This document shows positions 62,145 through 64,000 of a stretch of 64,000 nucleotides of DNA, one piece after another. Under the pieces are notes generated by a model. It worked only from the letters and a program-made list of their open reading frames with translations. It searched no databases and was not told the origin of the DNA. The DNA comes from Methanolobus bombayensis. Its GTDB lineage: Archaea > Halobacteriota > Methanosarcinia > Methanosarcinales > Methanosarcinaceae. The stretch is taken from the NCBI RefSeq assembly GCF_017873415.1, contig NZ_JAGGKD010000004.1, forward strand, positions 62,001 through 126,000, given 5' to 3'. Both the position numbers and the translations under genes were made by a program. How positions within the stretch are numbered: the stretch's first letter is position 1; each line of letters opens with the position of its first letter.

Positions 62145-63899
62145 TCACATTATCTTTGTGCCACATTCACTACAGAAATTAGCTCCTGAAACTATCTTTG
62201 CACCGCATGAAGGGCAGAAGTTTACTCTGGACTCATTTCTCTGTATTATATTATCCTCAATAAGTACGTCTTCACTGCAATTTCCATTAGGGTCACATGA
62301 GTTGAGAAGATTACTTCTTTGGATGATAGAGTCTCTGATGTTGACATTTACTATCTGCTTCAGCTCAGCCTGTTCATTCTCTGTGGATTTTTTGCTATTT
62401 ATCTCTGTGAAGATATCCCTACCAAATTCTGAAAGCATTCCAACCAGAGAGCCACCTGTCTGTGTTGCTCCGAAAATCTCAATGCTTTCAGTATCTTCAG
62501 AAATCGTGATCTTAAGAACAATATCATAACCGTTTACCTTTGTTTTTCCATAATACCACGTTTCATAGTTTTTTCCATCCTTTGTTTTTAAAGTCCTTAT
62601 GTGTCTGATATCATGTTTCTGTATCATCTCTCTACATATTTTCATAAGGTTTGCAGCATCCATTTCAGAATTAATTCTGTAAACTTTGCTGTCTCTGAAA
62701 GGAAGTGATTCGACAAGTTCCCTGAGCATTCCTGTGTTTATATTTGTGGAAGAAGTTGTTTCCAGTATAGGACAGGTAACTTCAATCTTCTTAGGTCTCA
62801 TTTCGGTGCTCAAAAGTTTTCCCTGTGCATCCTTGTAGAATATCCTGCATTTTATTTCCGAGGACTTTGAGCATAGCAGGGGATCAAAATAGACTGCCAC
62901 AGATCTCGAGTTTTGACCCTGTATATTTCCAAGCATGAGTCTGTTGTTCTTGATGGAATATGATGGTTCGAATCTGTCTATCCTGAAGAGATGTTCGTCA
63001 AAATCGAATTCCAGTGTCACATCATTTATAACCAGAGATGAGGGGTTGTTCAACGACATTTTCAGGCGTACAAAGCCCTGGTAGAATTCTGTTTCCCTTT
63101 CAATTTGGAGAGGGCTTGTAACGTTTTGAGTATTTATGACAGGAGTTTGCTGACCAGTGACAGTTTCATATGTTCCAATGTCAAGGGGTTCTTTTTCATA
63201 GTAATTGTCATTTATAAGGTATGCAACGTACAGTTTCCCAATATCGATGTGGTCTGGCATCCTCGGATAAACAAAAATAGCGGTATATCCAGATGAACCA
63301 GGGGGGACTACATCTATGGTCACATCAGGTTCGTCACAACGGACAAGACGGTTGCATTTGGCTATAATGGAAATATCTCTTACTTCCAGATCAGATGGAT
63401 TTACAATAGTTATTTTTACAGGATTTTCTGTCTCAGTTCTAAGTGGTTGTTGCACCTCAATGAGCACCTGCACTGAATCACTTGCTTCCTGTTCGATCTG
63501 GAGTCTTTGCTGTATTTCCCTTTCTTTATCAGCATTCTTTTTCAGCAATATCTTTCTGACCTTTGATCCTGAACGCAAGGCCACAATTGTACAAACGAGA
63601 ATTGAAATGAGGGGTGCAGGTTTAACTGAAGAAAAAATAATAGCTCCGACTATTGCTATGACCAATCCCAGAAAAAAGGCATTAGAAATGATGGAATCTG
63701 CTCCATAATAGTTTTCTTTTTCTATTTTCTTGTTCAAGGATCCCTGAACAATATAAGCTGTAACAAAAGCAAGTATCAAACCTATTATGGCACCGCCTAT
63801 AGCATTTGGGAATCCTCTTGTGAGGCCCAAAAGGAAACCGATGTAGACTCCAATGAGCAGGTTGTTCCTGGGGTCAAAATATGAAAGTTTCAATGACAT
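62145..63899 (-). CDS. Membrane protein with Ig-like domains and C-terminal zinc ribbon
   Basis: About 584 residues. Three to four N-terminal membrane segments (residues ~13-110) are followed by a coiled coil (ERE IQQRLQIEQEA region), then two beta-sandwich domains (~145-225 and ~265-370, CARDB-like). A mixed domain follows, and the end is a zinc ribbon, CPSCGAKI..GANFCSECGTK. Since the zinc ribbon and coiled coil are both likely cytoplasmic, the beta domains probably are too. GTG 63908 overlaps the preceding stop; ATG 63899 with GTGAT nearby is my choice. Confidence 0.65.
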   Translation of the reverse strand: MSLKLSYFDPRNNLLIGVYIGFLLGLTRGFPNAIGGAIIGLILAFVTAYIVQGSLNKKIEKENYYGADSIISNAFFLGLVIAIVGAIIFSSVKPAPLISILVCTIVALRSGSKVRKILLKKNADKEREIQQRLQIEQEASDSVQVLIEVQQPLRTETENPVKITIVNPSDLEVRDISIIAKCNRLVRCDEPDVTIDVVPPGSSGYTAIFVYPRMPDHIDIGKLYVAYLINDNYYEKEPLDIGTYETVTGQQTPVINTQNVTSPLQIERETEFYQGFVRLKMSLNNPSSLVINDVTLEFDFDEHLFRIDRFEPSYSIKNNRLMLGNIQGQNSRSVAVYFDPLLCSKSSEIKCRIFYKDAQGKLLSTEMRPKKIEVTCPILETTSSTNINTGMLRELVESLPFRDSKVYRINSEMDAANLMKICREMIQKHDIRHIRTLKTKDGKNYETWYYGKTKVNGYDIVLKITISEDTESIEIFGATQTGGSLVGMLSEFGRDIFTEINSKKSTENEQAELKQIVNVNIRDSIIQRSNLLNSCDPNGNCSEDVLIEDNIIQRNESRVNFCPSCGAKIVSGANFCSECGTKIM

Positions 63900-63904
63900 C
63901 GGTA

Positions 63905-64000
63905 TCACTTATTCAGTATCTCTGCAAATACTTCTTCTTCACCACTTTTCTGAATGGCGGATCTGGCTTCGATATACCAGCTTACTATGGACGGCTTACG
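63905..64000 (-). CDS. C-terminal fragment of an unknown protein at the window edge
   Basis: An open frame from the right edge to the TGA at 63905-63907 encodes 31 residues (ending EEEVFAEILNK), too little to assign. Its stop codon overlaps the alternative GTG start of the next minus-strand gene, so it belongs to the same operon. Confidence 0.5.
   Translation of the reverse strand, partial: RKPSIVSWYIEARSAIQKSGEEEVFAEILNK

Overview
The window is chromosomal DNA of a methanogenic archaeon, most likely in the Methanosarcinaceae. The evidence is a complete carbonyl-dehydrogenase/acetyl-CoA synthase (CODH/ACS) operon in the order cdhA-cdhB-cdhC-cooC-cdhD-cdhE, an AksA-type homocitrate synthase (coenzyme B pathway), and archaeal information-processing genes (TFE, NMD3, proteasome beta, FttA/aCPSF1, aIF5B, S6e, S28e, L24e, L7Ae). 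A seven-gene Mrp antiporter operon and archaeosortase substrates fit the same group. The low-to-moderate GC and the surface proteins suggest a methylotrophic relative such as Methanolobus or Methanococcoides, but the genus is a guess.

Layout. 0-5.3 kb: end of a GAPDH gene, an inositol-phosphatase-like gene overlapping an NAD kinase, aksA, then minus-strand NYN-domain and AN1-rhomboid genes. 5.3-13.6 kb: the CODH/ACS operon, with a repeated element in its leader and a clear hairpin/T-run terminator. 13.6-14.9 kb: small unknown genes, including a three-gene minus-strand operon of 53-57-residue proteins, two of them Cys-rich. 14.9-23.2 kb: DUF362 ferredoxin-like protein, NMD3, ATP-grasp protein, TFE, HD protein, proteasome beta, FttA, HAD phosphatase. 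23.2-32.1 kb: a membrane protein, mrpABCDEFG with 4-bp overlaps throughout, sua5. 32.1-33.0 kb: non-coding DNA with strong hairpins.

33.0-53.8 kb is the accessory and most interesting region, a cell-surface locus. It holds a cohesin protein with a PGF-type C-terminus and a 1174-residue duplicated secreted protein ending in a dockerin. Next to that is a scaffoldin-like protein with three cohesins. It also holds a threonine/glutamate-rich membrane-anchored protein, two DUF116 paralogues, and a 2228-residue protein with 17 DUF11-type repeats. A two-repeat paralogue of that protein follows, then an archaeosortase. Both DUF11 proteins end in a VPxxxP-transmembrane-basic tail, and the archaeosortase directly follows the second, so substrates and processing enzyme are encoded together. 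Two near-identical winged-helix regulator genes lie in this region, one at its 3' end and one (apparently without a start codon) in the middle. Together the genes suggest a non-covalent (cohesin-dockerin) plus sortase-type surface assembly in a methanogen.

53.9-64.0 kb returns to housekeeping: a minimal SufC-SufB iron-sulfur assembly pair, a membrane-anchored unknown, the L7Ae-S28e-L24e-Ndk cluster, aIF5B, S6e, and a minus-strand operon of coiled-coil/zinc-ribbon unknowns running off the right edge. I saw no rRNA, tRNA, CRISPR array or recognisable transposase.
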